A stretch of 64,000 bases of DNA from an uncultured Pirellulaceae bacterium (GTDB lineage Bacteria > Planctomycetota > Planctomycetia > Pirellulales > Pirellulaceae), in assembly GCA_938083195.1 (NCBI GenBank), contig CALKCK010000025.1:124001-188000 (forward strand). Reading direction: 5' to 3'. The position numbers were made by a program, and so were the translations under genes. The notes below the pieces were generated by a model. It worked only from the letters and a program-made list of their open reading frames with translations. It made no database searches and was not told the origin of the DNA. Each line of letters starts with the position of its first letter. Within the stretch, counting starts at the first letter, position 1. Positions 54,801-63,685 of this stretch are shown piece by piece.

Positions 54801-56288
54801 CTGGCTCAAAAATGCTTCCGCATTGTTGACGTGAGTCTGCCTTTTTTCTTCGTCCATCTTTTTGGCCATACTGCACATCATCGCCCAGCGCGGGTTTTTG
54901 CCCAACTGATCGGCATGATTCCAAATCCACCGCCAGTACAAACCGTCCCAAACATCACACCACTCACCTTTTTTATGATGGCTCATTTTTCGAATATACG
55001 ATGAACCAGAAAAATAAGGCTTGGTAGTGATTAGCCCACCGTCGGCGTTTTGGCTCATTGCGTAAGCGTTGGGAACCATTACCCAATCATAGCTGTCTAC
55101 AAACAACTCCATAAACCATCGGTAAATTTCGTCTGGATCAAATTCGCACAAAAACATGAATCCGCCTAAAACCATCAATCGCTCAATGTGGTGGCAGTAA
55201 CCAGTCTTCAGCAGACGCTGGATGGTGTCATCGACAGGGACAATGCCCGTTGTTCCGTCATAAAAAGATGGTGGAATTTTGCGATGGTGCCCCCAATGGT
55301 TGGTAGTCCTCATTTTCACGCCGAGGTCGTGATAGGTAGCACGCATGAACTCTCGCCAACCGACGATCTGACGAACAAACCCTTCGACTGAATTGAGAGG
55401 AGTATCGTGCTTTTCAAATTGGTTGATGGCTGCTTTGACGACTTGCTCGGGCGTGAGTAAGCCGATGTTAAGCGCTGGCGTCAACATACTGTGCCAAAGC
55501 CATGATTCGCCCTCCACGATTGCGTCTTCGTAGGTGCCGAATTTTTCGAAACGATGCTTAAGAAAGTGCTTTAGCCAAGCCTTGGCGTCGCGATGCGAGG
55601 TCGGATAATAAAACGTCTCAATTTCACCAAAGTTCTCAGCAAACCGATCTTCGACGTAAGCCTTCGCTTCTTTATCAATTTCATCAAATTTCAATTTCAG
55701 TAATTCAGGTATCTCAGGCAGCAACTTCTTCGGCACCTTTTTTCTGTTTTCCTCATCGAAACTCCACTTGCCACCAATCGGCTCGTTTTTTTCCATCAGC
55801 AGGTTCAGTCGCTTGCGTTGCCACTTGTAGAAATCAGCCATGAACCAGCGTTTTTTACCTGCACGATACTCTGCATTTTCTCCAACGCCGTTGAGGAATC
55901 CTGGATTCTGCAAAAATTCCAACTCAATGCCCGACTTGTCTGAATACCGCTGAAGTCTTCGGTTGAGTAGGTAATCGTCAGGCTCGACAACCAACATTGG
56001 ACCTTGAGAATCATTCCCCCGCTCGTGGAGACTTTCGAGTTGGGTCTGCAACGCCTGCGAATCGGAACAGTATTCTAAATAGACCGTCTCGAATCCCTGT
56101 TCCTCAAGACGCTTCTGGTAACGCTTCATCGTCGACCGATGCAGCCATAGCTTCTGTTTATGAAACTTAACGAAATTTTCAGCGTCGCCGAAAAAAAGGC
56201 TGTCTTCAATCAATACGATTCTGGCGGGCTTTCGCTTTAGACCCGGATGATTCTCGAACAATTGATGAGGAAATACGAGCAGATCCAA
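54789..56288 (-). CDS. Cryptochrome/photolyase-related flavoprotein (PhrB-type relative) with incomplete iron-sulfur cysteine set
   Basis: 499 residues. The fold order matches the photolyase-related family: N-terminal VFPHQLFENHP, KQKLWLHRSTMKRYQ, and a C-terminal FAD region with GYCHHIERLMVLGGFMFLCEFDPDEIYRWFMELF, NAYAMSQNADGGLITTKPY and GEWCDVWDGLYWRWI. In the iron-sulfur bacterial type a CxxC pair sits near the YIRKMS segment; here that segment reads YIRKMSHHKKGEWC, so the pair is missing. The C-terminal Cys remains. It may be a non-cluster subtype of (6-4) photolyase or a photoreceptor. Repairs or senses light damage at DNA; converges with the fusion gene's coupled neighbours. Confidence 0.85.
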   Translation of the reverse strand: MDLLVFPHQLFENHPGLKRKPARIVLIEDSLFFGDAENFVKFHKQKLWLHRSTMKRYQKRLEEQGFETVYLEYCSDSQALQTQLESLHERGNDSQGPMLVVEPDDYLLNRRLQRYSDKSGIELEFLQNPGFLNGVGENAEYRAGKKRWFMADFYKWQRKRLNLLMEKNEPIGGKWSFDEENRKKVPKKLLPEIPELLKLKFDEIDKEAKAYVEDRFAENFGEIETFYYPTSHRDAKAWLKHFLKHRFEKFGTYEDAIVEGESWLWHSMLTPALNIGLLTPEQVVKAAINQFEKHDTPLNSVEGFVRQIVGWREFMRATYHDLGVKMRTTNHWGHHRKIPPSFYDGTTGIVPVDDTIQRLLKTGYCHHIERLMVLGGFMFLCEFDPDEIYRWFMELFVDSYDWVMVPNAYAMSQNADGGLITTKPYFSGSSYIRKMSHHKKGEWCDVWDGLYWRWIWNHADQLGKNPRWAMMCSMAKKMDEEKRQTHVNNAEAFLSQLDS

Positions 56289-56497
56289 TTTTTCGCACCT
56301 AATTTAACAAAGGAATGGTCAGTTCGATGCAACCGCGTTACCCAAAGCAAGCTTAACCGGTTATCTTGATGAAGGGTTGGGGTTTCGATAGGCTTGCCAG
56401 CCAAGTCTCCAACTGTTCAAAAAACCAATCAACGTAATTATACCACCATTCCAATGCCAACAATTAGCCCTCAACGCGAGAGGGGATTTCTTTCGCG

Positions 56498-57508
56498 ATG
56501 ATTGTAAACCGCCTCGCCTGGATCACACTCGTCTGTCTAATCATCCTCGTTATCGTTGGCGCAACGGTACGCGTTACAGGTTCGGGACTGGGCTGCCCGG
56601 ACTGGCCAACTTGCTGGGGTTGCCTGATCCCGCCAACTCACGTCGATCAAATTGACGTAGACAAGCTGGATCTTGAAAAGTTTAAACGACACGCCGTCAA
56701 AAAAGGCATCGACCCCGACACCATCACGCGTGAAACCGTGCTCGACAGTTTTGACCCAGTGCACACTTGGATTGAATTTGGTAACCGACTCACCTCGCTG
56801 CCACTCGGACTCGCATCATTGCTTCTCGCGATTTTTTCCTTCACCGCCAAGCGGCATCGAGGCTGGATTATCTTGCTTAGCTGGCTTGGGCTGCTGGACG
56901 TGATTGGCAATGCAATCATGGGAGCCCTTGTCGTGAAAAGCGGATTGCAACCGGGAATCATCACGCTCCACATGGGATTGGCATTTTTATTAATCTGCAT
57001 GATGGTCTCCGTCGTTTTTCTGTCCCGGCCGAGCGACAATTCCACCGCCATTCGTCACATAGATCCAAAACTCAAAAAACAGCTACTCGTCGTTTCTCTT
57101 CTTTTCTTTGCCTTCCTGTTTTGCGAAGGCTTAATGGGGAGCCAATTGCGAGAGCAGACTGACGAATTCGCGAAAATAGCAGACGGACTCTCTCGCGATC
57201 AGTGGGCCGACAAATTAGGAGAAACATGGATCTATAAAGTTCACCGTAGTTTTTCATGGAGCCTTCTAATTACGGCTGGACTAATTTTTTATTGGGTGAA
57301 AAAGAAGACGCAACTCCAGTTGCGCGAGCCGAAACTCATTGTGGCAATGGTGATATCCATGATGCTCATGGGGATCATCCTCGCCCACATTTCTGTTTAT
57401 CAAGTGATTCAGGTTCTGCACGTCGGAATGACTGCGGTTCTACTTGCGGTCACGTGGCACTGGATCATGAGACTTTACTCGCTTCACACGAACACTGCGG
57501 AGAGATGA
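56498..57508 (+). CDS. ctaA: Heme A synthase (COX15/CtaA)
   Basis: 336 residues with about eight membrane helices. GATVRVTGSGLGCPDWPTC at the N-terminus and paired histidines in VHTWIEF, ITLHMGLAF, VHRSFSW and VLHVGMTAV define the family, which converts heme O to heme A for cytochrome oxidases. Residues 93-97 read EFGNR, as in the actinobacterial type, rather than the EFVHR of others. No cytochrome oxidase genes are in the window. Converges with tspO. Confidence 0.94.
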   Translation: MIVNRLAWITLVCLIILVIVGATVRVTGSGLGCPDWPTCWGCLIPPTHVDQIDVDKLDLEKFKRHAVKKGIDPDTITRETVLDSFDPVHTWIEFGNRLTSLPLGLASLLLAIFSFTAKRHRGWIILLSWLGLLDVIGNAIMGALVVKSGLQPGIITLHMGLAFLLICMMVSVVFLSRPSDNSTAIRHIDPKLKKQLLVVSLLFFAFLFCEGLMGSQLREQTDEFAKIADGLSRDQWADKLGETWIYKVHRSFSWSLLITAGLIFYWVKKKTQLQLREPKLIVAMVISMMLMGIILAHISVYQVIQVLHVGMTAVLLAVTWHWIMRLYSLHTNTAER

Positions 57509-57541
57509 GAAACCCCTAGCCCGGTTTGCCATCCTCGCGTT

Positions 57542-58060
57542 TTACCCGATCCGATTGAGCGACCAGATCGCGTAATTCAAGCACGACGCAAACGTCACCC
57601 AAACGCAGTAGGGTATTAACAACATCGTTGCGATTTTAGAAAACCGATAATACAAAACCATCGCAATAACGATAGAGATCCACAACAAGACAATTTCGAT
57701 CATTGCGAGATCAAATCGCTTCATTCCAAAAAACAGCAGTGACCACAGTGCATTGAGCATGAGATGGAACCCAAACCATGCGAGGGCAGGGCGGGTCACG
57801 GCGATGCGATCCGCCTTCCAGACCAACCACGATGAAACTGCCATCGTAAAATAAAGAAAACTCCATACGGGAGCGAATATCCAATTGGGCGGATTCCACG
57901 ACGGCTTCGCAACATCCCGATACCAAGTATCAACAGCCTCGGCGGTCGCCAGACCTCCAATCGCGGCCACGCTGTAGCAGACGAGTATCGAAACTACAAA
58001 ACCGCCAACAAGCACTTTTGTGGAACGTTGATTTATTGCTACCGTCGTCTCAGTTTTCAT
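57542..58060 (-). CDS. tspO: TspO/MBR family protein
   Basis: 172 residues, five membrane helices. WYRDVAKPSWNPPNWIFAPVWSFLY and the later LIPYCVWVTFASCLNYAIWSLN are the conserved TspO ligand-pocket segments. These outer-membrane or membrane proteins bind porphyrins and cholesterol-like molecules. Near ctaA, which also deals with heme, but in the convergent orientation. Confidence 0.94.
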   Translation of the reverse strand: MKTETTVAINQRSTKVLVGGFVVSILVCYSVAAIGGLATAEAVDTWYRDVAKPSWNPPNWIFAPVWSFLYFTMAVSSWLVWKADRIAVTRPALAWFGFHLMLNALWSLLFFGMKRFDLAMIEIVLLWISIVIAMVLYYRFSKIATMLLIPYCVWVTFASCLNYAIWSLNRIG

Positions 58061-58258
58061 TGATTACTCAAGGGTTTTGTCTCACGTTTCGATGGGGTGC
58101 CGACCATCGTAGCAATCAAATGACATATTGCCATCGACGCCACCCCATTATTTAAAGAGTTAATGGTTGCTGTTTAAATTTATTGGTTTCTGGGGTGGAA
58201 ACTGGTAAGCTGCAAAGGCTTTTAATCAACTTAATTTTGAATTGCCAAGCACCTGAAT

Positions 58259-59827
58259 ATGAAAAAAAACAACTCCATCATCTCATTAATTACCCTCGGC
58301 GTTTGCTTCCTTATAGCCCTTAGCTTCCAAGGTCTCAAATCCCAAAGTGCGTGTGCTGATGTCAATGACAACCGACAATCTCCAACCACTCTCCCCAACG
58401 TCATTGTCGTGATGGCAGACGACCTTGGATTGGGTGATGTTTCTCCCACCAACCCGGATTGCAAAATCAAAACCCCTAATTTGCAATCCATGGCGGATAC
58501 CGGCCTTACGTTTTTAGATGCACACACCCCCAGTTCCGTTTGCACGCCGACTCGCTACGGACTGTTAACAGGGCGTTACAACTGGCGTTCGCGTCTGGCC
58601 AAGGGGGTTCTCAACGGTCGTAGCGAGCACTTAATTCCCGCCCAACGAAGTACCCTCGGACATCTTATGAAATCGGCTGGTTATCATACGGGCATGATTG
58701 GCAAATGGCACCTCGGCTGGGACTGGCACAAAGACAATGGAAAAATCGATTTCACAAAACCCGTAAAAAACGGGCCTGACATCAATGGCTTCGATCAATA
58801 CTACGCACACTGTGGTTCGTTGGACATGCCGCCCTATGTCTGGGTTGATACCGGCAAAGTCACTGCCGTTCCCGATCGCGAAGAAGGGGTAACTTCAGCA
58901 CAAGATCCTTACGGTTGGTATCGCAAGGGTCCCATCGGATCCGATTTTCACATTGACCAAGTTTTGCCTCATTTATTTGAGCAATCGATGAAATTTGTAA
59001 AAGCACGATCGAATGTCAAAAATTCGAAAACTCCATTTTTTCTTTACCTCGCGCTTCCCGCGCCTCACACGCCGATCGTTCCTGTCCCGCCGTTTAAGGA
59101 CGCCAGCGGAATGAACCCTTACGCAGATTTTGTCATGCAGGTGGATTTCCACATGGGTCAACTAATGGACACGCTCAAGGAATGTGGAATTGAAAATGAA
59201 ACGCTTTTAATTTTCACAAGCGACAACGGTTGTTCCCCCCAGGGAAATTTCAAAGTGCTTAAAGAACACGGGCACGATCCAAGTGCAGGTTTTCGCGGCC
59301 ACAAGGCAGACATTTACGAAGGCGGACACCGAGTACCACTGATCATTCGCTGGCCTGGACACTTGAACGAAGGTACGACCTCTCAAGCTATGGCTTGCCT
59401 GACCGACATTTTCCCCACACTTGAGTCGATAACCGGCCAAACCAAAACCGACACCGGAGGCGAGGATGGATTTGATTTAAGCCCTGTCTTTAAGGGAGCA
59501 GAATCATCCGGTCGTGAGACGCTTATCAGCCACTCGATCGGTGGATCGTTCGCGATTCGCAAAGGACCTTGGAAACTCTGCATCTCCAGAGGAAGCGGCG
59601 GGTGGAGCGCGCCGCGTGAACCCGACGCTCGCAAACAGGGACTCCCATCCATGCAGTTATTCAATTTGAATTCAGATCGAGCAGAAACTGAAAATCTGAT
59701 CGAAAAGAACCCTGGCAAGGCTCAGGAGCTGTTGGAAATTCTAGAGAAAGAAGTTGCCGCGGGGAGATGCTCACCTGGCAAATCCATCCCCAACGACCGC
59801 GAAGTTGTCTTTCTACCTAAACGCTAA
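58259..59827 (+). CDS. Sulfatase (Cys-type)
   Basis: 522 residues with a signal peptide-like N-terminus (about 1-35). The metal pair Asp54-Asp55 (MADDLGLGD) and the formylglycine motif Cys95-x-Pro-x-Arg (VCTPTRYGLLTGR) are present, as are KWHLGWDW and SDNGCSPQ. Cys95 must be converted to formylglycine by a maturase. Likely substrate: sulfated polysaccharides, as in marine planctomycetes. No neighbouring sulfatase or maturase gene is visible. Confidence 0.95.
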   Translation: MKKNNSIISLITLGVCFLIALSFQGLKSQSACADVNDNRQSPTTLPNVIVVMADDLGLGDVSPTNPDCKIKTPNLQSMADTGLTFLDAHTPSSVCTPTRYGLLTGRYNWRSRLAKGVLNGRSEHLIPAQRSTLGHLMKSAGYHTGMIGKWHLGWDWHKDNGKIDFTKPVKNGPDINGFDQYYAHCGSLDMPPYVWVDTGKVTAVPDREEGVTSAQDPYGWYRKGPIGSDFHIDQVLPHLFEQSMKFVKARSNVKNSKTPFFLYLALPAPHTPIVPVPPFKDASGMNPYADFVMQVDFHMGQLMDTLKECGIENETLLIFTSDNGCSPQGNFKVLKEHGHDPSAGFRGHKADIYEGGHRVPLIIRWPGHLNEGTTSQAMACLTDIFPTLESITGQTKTDTGGEDGFDLSPVFKGAESSGRETLISHSIGGSFAIRKGPWKLCISRGSGGWSAPREPDARKQGLPSMQLFNLNSDRAETENLIEKNPGKAQELLEILEKEVAAGRCSPGKSIPNDREVVFLPKR

Positions 59828-59947
59828 GATCAAGACTCATCCATGAAGGGCTAGCCTCGCTTTTATAACTAGCCAATGTTCGCTATTTGGTTCCAGCCTA
59901 TCGGTTGCCGTCAACCGGCACCGATGGCTGAATCCAATTCAACTAAG

Positions 59948-60310
59948 TTACTCGACATCCTCAAGCGACTTCCAAGCGTCGTCGATTTGGCTGACGTCAA
60001 AATATTCAATTTTGGCCATCGTGAACGGTTTGCAGACTTTTGCCATCCACTCTTCCCACTTGCTTTCGCCGACCATCGCAATTTTTTCGATCTTGCTGCA
60101 ATGCGTCGTGGCAAATTTCGTATCGTCCCACAAAGCGTGCATGTCCCATCCGTGGAAATCATGAAACCAAACAAGCATTTTTAATTTCCCTTGCTCGGCG
60201 ATCGCTTCATCCACCTTAGGGACAAACGTTTTATAATCTTCGTCATGCAGTTTGCCGGACAATTTAAAGGCCACCACATTGGCCACTTCTGAGTTAAGTT
60301 CTTCAATCAT
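59948..60310 (-). CDS. STAS domain protein (SpoIIAA-like)
   Basis: 120 residues. An N-terminal strand/helix order (NVVAFKLSGKLHDEDYKTFVPKVDEAI, LKMLVWFHDFHGW) matches the STAS/SEC14-like SpoIIAA-related family seen as short stand-alone proteins. No phospho-serine is assigned. Function unknown; possible small-molecule or membrane interaction. Confidence 0.8.
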   Translation of the reverse strand: MIEELNSEVANVVAFKLSGKLHDEDYKTFVPKVDEAIAEQGKLKMLVWFHDFHGWDMHALWDDTKFATTHCSKIEKIAMVGESKWEEWMAKVCKPFTMAKIEYFDVSQIDDAWKSLEDVE

Positions 60311-60703
60311 CGTTTGCTTTCGATTGTCATAAAAAAGAAATTTATCTTTACACGGCTTCCTAAGTCGGCAATGAAAATCTTACCGACAGTAAGTCCCCGC
60401 AAATACTGGCTCATTTGCAAAAACATCACCGCCCGCAACCTAATCAAGTCGTCTACGGTGATGATTTATCGTACGATTCTTTTCCCCAATTGGCAACCAA
60501 TCAGGAACCAATTCAGAACCAACCATTACGAGGCTGTTTCATCCAACGGCCAATCGCTACCGAAACCAGCATTTCGGCGGGCGTGAACACTTCACGGATA
60601 AGCGCTTAAACATGGCAACCAACCAGTCTCAACCGGAAACGGTTCAATAGACGGCCAATACCTCGAAGGTTTCTCGAAGCCCCCGACATCAAAAACACCT
60701 TTG
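60311..60703. other. Intergenic region
   Basis: No gene. A frame at 60314-60586 is not protein-like. Nothing else recognised. Confidence 0.45.
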
Positions 60704-61765
60704 TTAGTGAATAGTATCAGCGCTTTCCCATACATCGAATTCTGCCCAGACCGGAAAATGATCTGAAACACGGAGTGCCTCTTCCCGGGACAAATTAAAT
60801 TCCTGCTCAAAATTCAGGACATTCCACTTGCCTGTAAATTCCTGCGTCGGAGGGGCACAGAAAATAATATTGTCGTAAGCTTTGTTTTGCCGCGTATTGG
60901 TCATAACACCGCCGCCAACAACCCACTTAATTCGAGGGATCTTTTTTATATCGCCCAATTGCTTTTCGCTGGCATTTAAATCGCCTAACAAAATCACATC
61001 ATCTTCATCCGGCCGAGCGGTTTGCATAACCTGAAAAACCTGAGCTAAGGCATCAACTTCCTCTGGCACATCATCGGGATCGGTATGCGTGTTTACTAAC
61101 CAAAACGTAAACGCTCGATCGGGATCAGTTGTCCGCGGTCGAAAGCGGGCAATAAAGGGAGCTCGATGAAGCAAATCTCCAGGGTCTCCAATCGTACCGA
61201 CGGACGCGGAGTCGAGTTCAATCCGATTTGTGTCATACACGAATGCATATTGCTCTTTGCTTACCGAACGCCCAAGACGAGGGCCTATAATAAAATCATA
61301 GCGACTGCCATCCGCATTGAGTTCGGCGACTAACCTCGGCAGGATATCATCCGCCTTCGCCCGAACTTCTTGAATTGCAATAACATCAAACTTTCGAATC
61401 ACTTCAACAATAACCGCCATGGCGTCGGGTTTCCGAAGTTTACTCTCGCCGAAGACTTGGATATTGAAGGTTGCAATAAGAATCTTGTCGTTAGGCCCCA
61501 GCGCAGAAGCTGACTGGACAGGTGTTCCAGCATATGCTCCAGGATTCGCCTGAACGTTATTGACGCCAGAATCTTCTAAACCGGATGCAGTTTGGTTCTT
61601 ATATTCGATTGCCTGTGTTTTTACCGAAGTCACCAACGGTCCCACGACAGGCCAATCGGGATTCAGAAACCCACTGACACCCCCACTGGTAACGATTGCA
61701 ATAACCAGCCAAAAAATCTTAAACGACCCACGTTTTCGACCGTATTTGGAATTCCGATTCGCCAC
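60704..61765 (-). CDS. Endonuclease/exonuclease/phosphatase family protein
   Basis: 353 residues with an N-terminal membrane or signal segment (about 16-35) after a basic leader. Catalytic motifs of the EEP fold are in place: ATFNIQVFG, IQEVR, NTHTDP, LLGDLNAS and SDHFPV near the C-terminus. DNase, phosphatase or phosphodiesterase activity is possible; the domain is probably outside the cytoplasm. Confidence 0.9.
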   Translation of the reverse strand: MANRNSKYGRKRGSFKIFWLVIAIVTSGGVSGFLNPDWPVVGPLVTSVKTQAIEYKNQTASGLEDSGVNNVQANPGAYAGTPVQSASALGPNDKILIATFNIQVFGESKLRKPDAMAVIVEVIRKFDVIAIQEVRAKADDILPRLVAELNADGSRYDFIIGPRLGRSVSKEQYAFVYDTNRIELDSASVGTIGDPGDLLHRAPFIARFRPRTTDPDRAFTFWLVNTHTDPDDVPEEVDALAQVFQVMQTARPDEDDVILLGDLNASEKQLGDIKKIPRIKWVVGGGVMTNTRQNKAYDNIIFCAPPTQEFTGKWNVLNFEQEFNLSREEALRVSDHFPVWAEFDVWESADTIH

Positions 61766-61867
61766 TGGTTGGCCTCCTGCCTATCTCTTTCCCAGCCAAG
61801 TTTCCTACCTGGCTCACCACGATAAATCTATTCAACACACTCAGTCATCTCTTCGATCGAACCACGC

Positions 61868-61892
61868 CTCATCTCATCTCATCTCATCTCAA
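61868..61892. repeat. 5-bp tandem repeat (CTCAT)
   Basis: Four perfect CTCAT copies followed by one CTCAA. Lies upstream of the EEP gene, in the spacer next to the HEAT-repeat gene. Confidence 0.92.
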
Positions 61893-61957
61893 ATCGCAAT
61901 TGGAATCGTCGAAATCAATTCTCACAAAAACCAAGCGATTGCGATGCCATTTAATCG

Positions 61958-62449
61958 TCACGCCAACGCTCGATTCGCCAAACTTGCCAGCCGCGGAGAT
62001 TCTGAGGCAGCGGCTCTTTTTAATGATTCCACGACGGAAGCTTCGGTTGCGCCCACCTTACCAAGAGCCCAAGCCGCACGTTCTTGCACCGAAAGATGAG
62101 GGGAATCAGAAACGGCCTTCCCCAAAATCGTTTGAGAACGACTTGCAGTCTTTCCCAGTCTTCCGAGAAGCGTCGCTGCCCAGTATCCCACCAATGGTTT
62201 TGGTGAATTCACCAGTGGCTCAAGAGCATCAACCGAATCCACCGAGGGAGCCCCCAAGTCTTCCAACGCCGAAGCGGCCCAATTTTGAACGTCTTCGACA
62301 TCGCCACAGGCCACCACAAGTTCGACCGCAGCAGCCACTGAATCAGAACCGGCAAGACAAAGATTCTCTGCCGCAGCTGCGCGTACTTTCGCGTCGGAAT
62401 CCTTCAATTCCAACCGCCACCTCTGTTGATCATCCATGACTGACGACAT
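61958..62449 (-). CDS. HEAT-repeat protein
   Basis: 163 residues made of about five HEAT-like helical repeats (SDAKVRAAAAENLCLAG, DVQNWAASALEDLG, LVGYWAATLLGRLG, VQERAAWALGKVG). Probably a protein-binding scaffold. No signal peptide. ATG 62437 is an alternative start. Confidence 0.85.
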   Translation of the reverse strand: MSSVMDDQQRWRLELKDSDAKVRAAAAENLCLAGSDSVAAAVELVVACGDVEDVQNWAASALEDLGAPSVDSVDALEPLVNSPKPLVGYWAATLLGRLGKTASRSQTILGKAVSDSPHLSVQERAAWALGKVGATEASVVESLKRAAASESPRLASLANRALA

Positions 62450-62644
62450 CTCATAAAAACAGCTTCCATTCAGCTTGTTTTCATAGCCAAATTGCCAATT
62501 TCAAGCAATAGCGAGTTGGATTCGATCAGACGGTCAACAGCAACCTTGCGACTCGTCCAATCTACGCCAGGCACCTAATGCTCAGAAATTTGATTTTTGC
62601 GCATCAATCAACAAACTCTGTTAAGCAATCCGTTTGAAGATCCG

Positions 62645-63184
62645 TTAACGAAAACCCTCAAATCGCTTCTTAAGTTTTGAAAATGGGCTGCTCGATTCTT
62701 CTGGCTCAGCGGGCTTCAAAGCATTGAAATCAGGGATTACTCCCGGAATTGCATTTGTCATGTCAGCCTGACGGATTGAATCGATGTGTTTTCCAATATT
62801 CTCGGTAATCCCACTAGAAGCTTTATCCTGAAAACCTAAGTTCGACTTTTGCTGACCAACAAACGACTTAACCGCTTCCGATGTATTTGTTGCTAAATTG
62901 GGGCTTTGATCGTCACGAAAGTCCTCCAATCGCTCTCTCGCTCGCTGCTCAACCTGGGCAGCCTTATCTTTATTGAAGCTAAAATGGGGCCTTCCATTTC
63001 GGAAATCAACGGAGACAACACCAGAAAACAGAAGCAACGGGACAGCAAGCATGATCAAGCTTGCAATGATTCGATGCCCTAAGAAATCTCTCGCGGCCTT
63101 GGGCATCACGATGCCGCTTGTCCCTATATTCACCACTTTCTGGGACACCGTCTTCTGCTTTCTCTTCTTCTTAATTTTCGCCAC
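62645..63184 (-). CDS. Single-pass membrane protein of unknown function
   Basis: 179 residues. A very basic N-terminus (AKIKKKRKQK) precedes a membrane helix (about 38-57, IASLIMLAVPLLLFSGVVSV) and a charged periplasm-side region with DKAAQVEQRARERLEDFRDD. No family recognised. A membrane topology with the basic tail inside is expected. Confidence 0.65.
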   Translation of the reverse strand: MAKIKKKRKQKTVSQKVVNIGTSGIVMPKAARDFLGHRIIASLIMLAVPLLLFSGVVSVDFRNGRPHFSFNKDKAAQVEQRARERLEDFRDDQSPNLATNTSEAVKSFVGQQKSNLGFQDKASSGITENIGKHIDSIRQADMTNAIPGVIPDFNALKPAEPEESSSPFSKLKKRFEGFR

Positions 63185-63685
63185 AAAAAATCCCCGTTCT
63201 AATAGCGGCTGCTCGCGTCCTTGATTAAGGCGAGCCAGATGAGTCTTCTATCGGCTTTTAGCAGCACTCCAAGACCCAATCAAGAGCAACGGGCGACCGT
63301 CGATTCCAACGCGACGTTCGCTTAAAGTCACTCGAGTTCGAACCAAATCAACATTTAATTCATTTGGTTCAGAAATGTGAGGTTGAGGGATCGGAACAAC
63401 CAGAGGTAGCCACTGCAGTTGCCCGCCCGAAGGAAGTAGTTATCAAATTATTCGGCTTTGATCGAATTTTACTTCGGGCAACATTTCTTCAAAAAACCAA
63501 TCGGAATCAGGGGATCCACGAACCGCCCCTGTTCTTACTATTTTTGTTTCGTTCAACAAACTTTTATCGCGGGAAAATTAGGATAGAATAAAGTGGTTCA
63601 GCTCGCGGAGCTGGGTCACAGACGTTTCATCGTCGCAATGATGGCAAAGTCCACCTCTAACTTTCATTAACTAGCGGAAATTTGA
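63185..63685. other. Intergenic region
   Basis: No supported gene; a plus-strand frame at 63364-63591 is not protein-like. Must hold the promoter for the oxidoreductase downstream; no clear motif. Confidence 0.45.

Noticed and set aside
59850..59875. GGCTAG...CTAGCC hairpin after the sulfatase gene as terminator
   Set aside because: The stem is short, the loop long, and no T tract follows.
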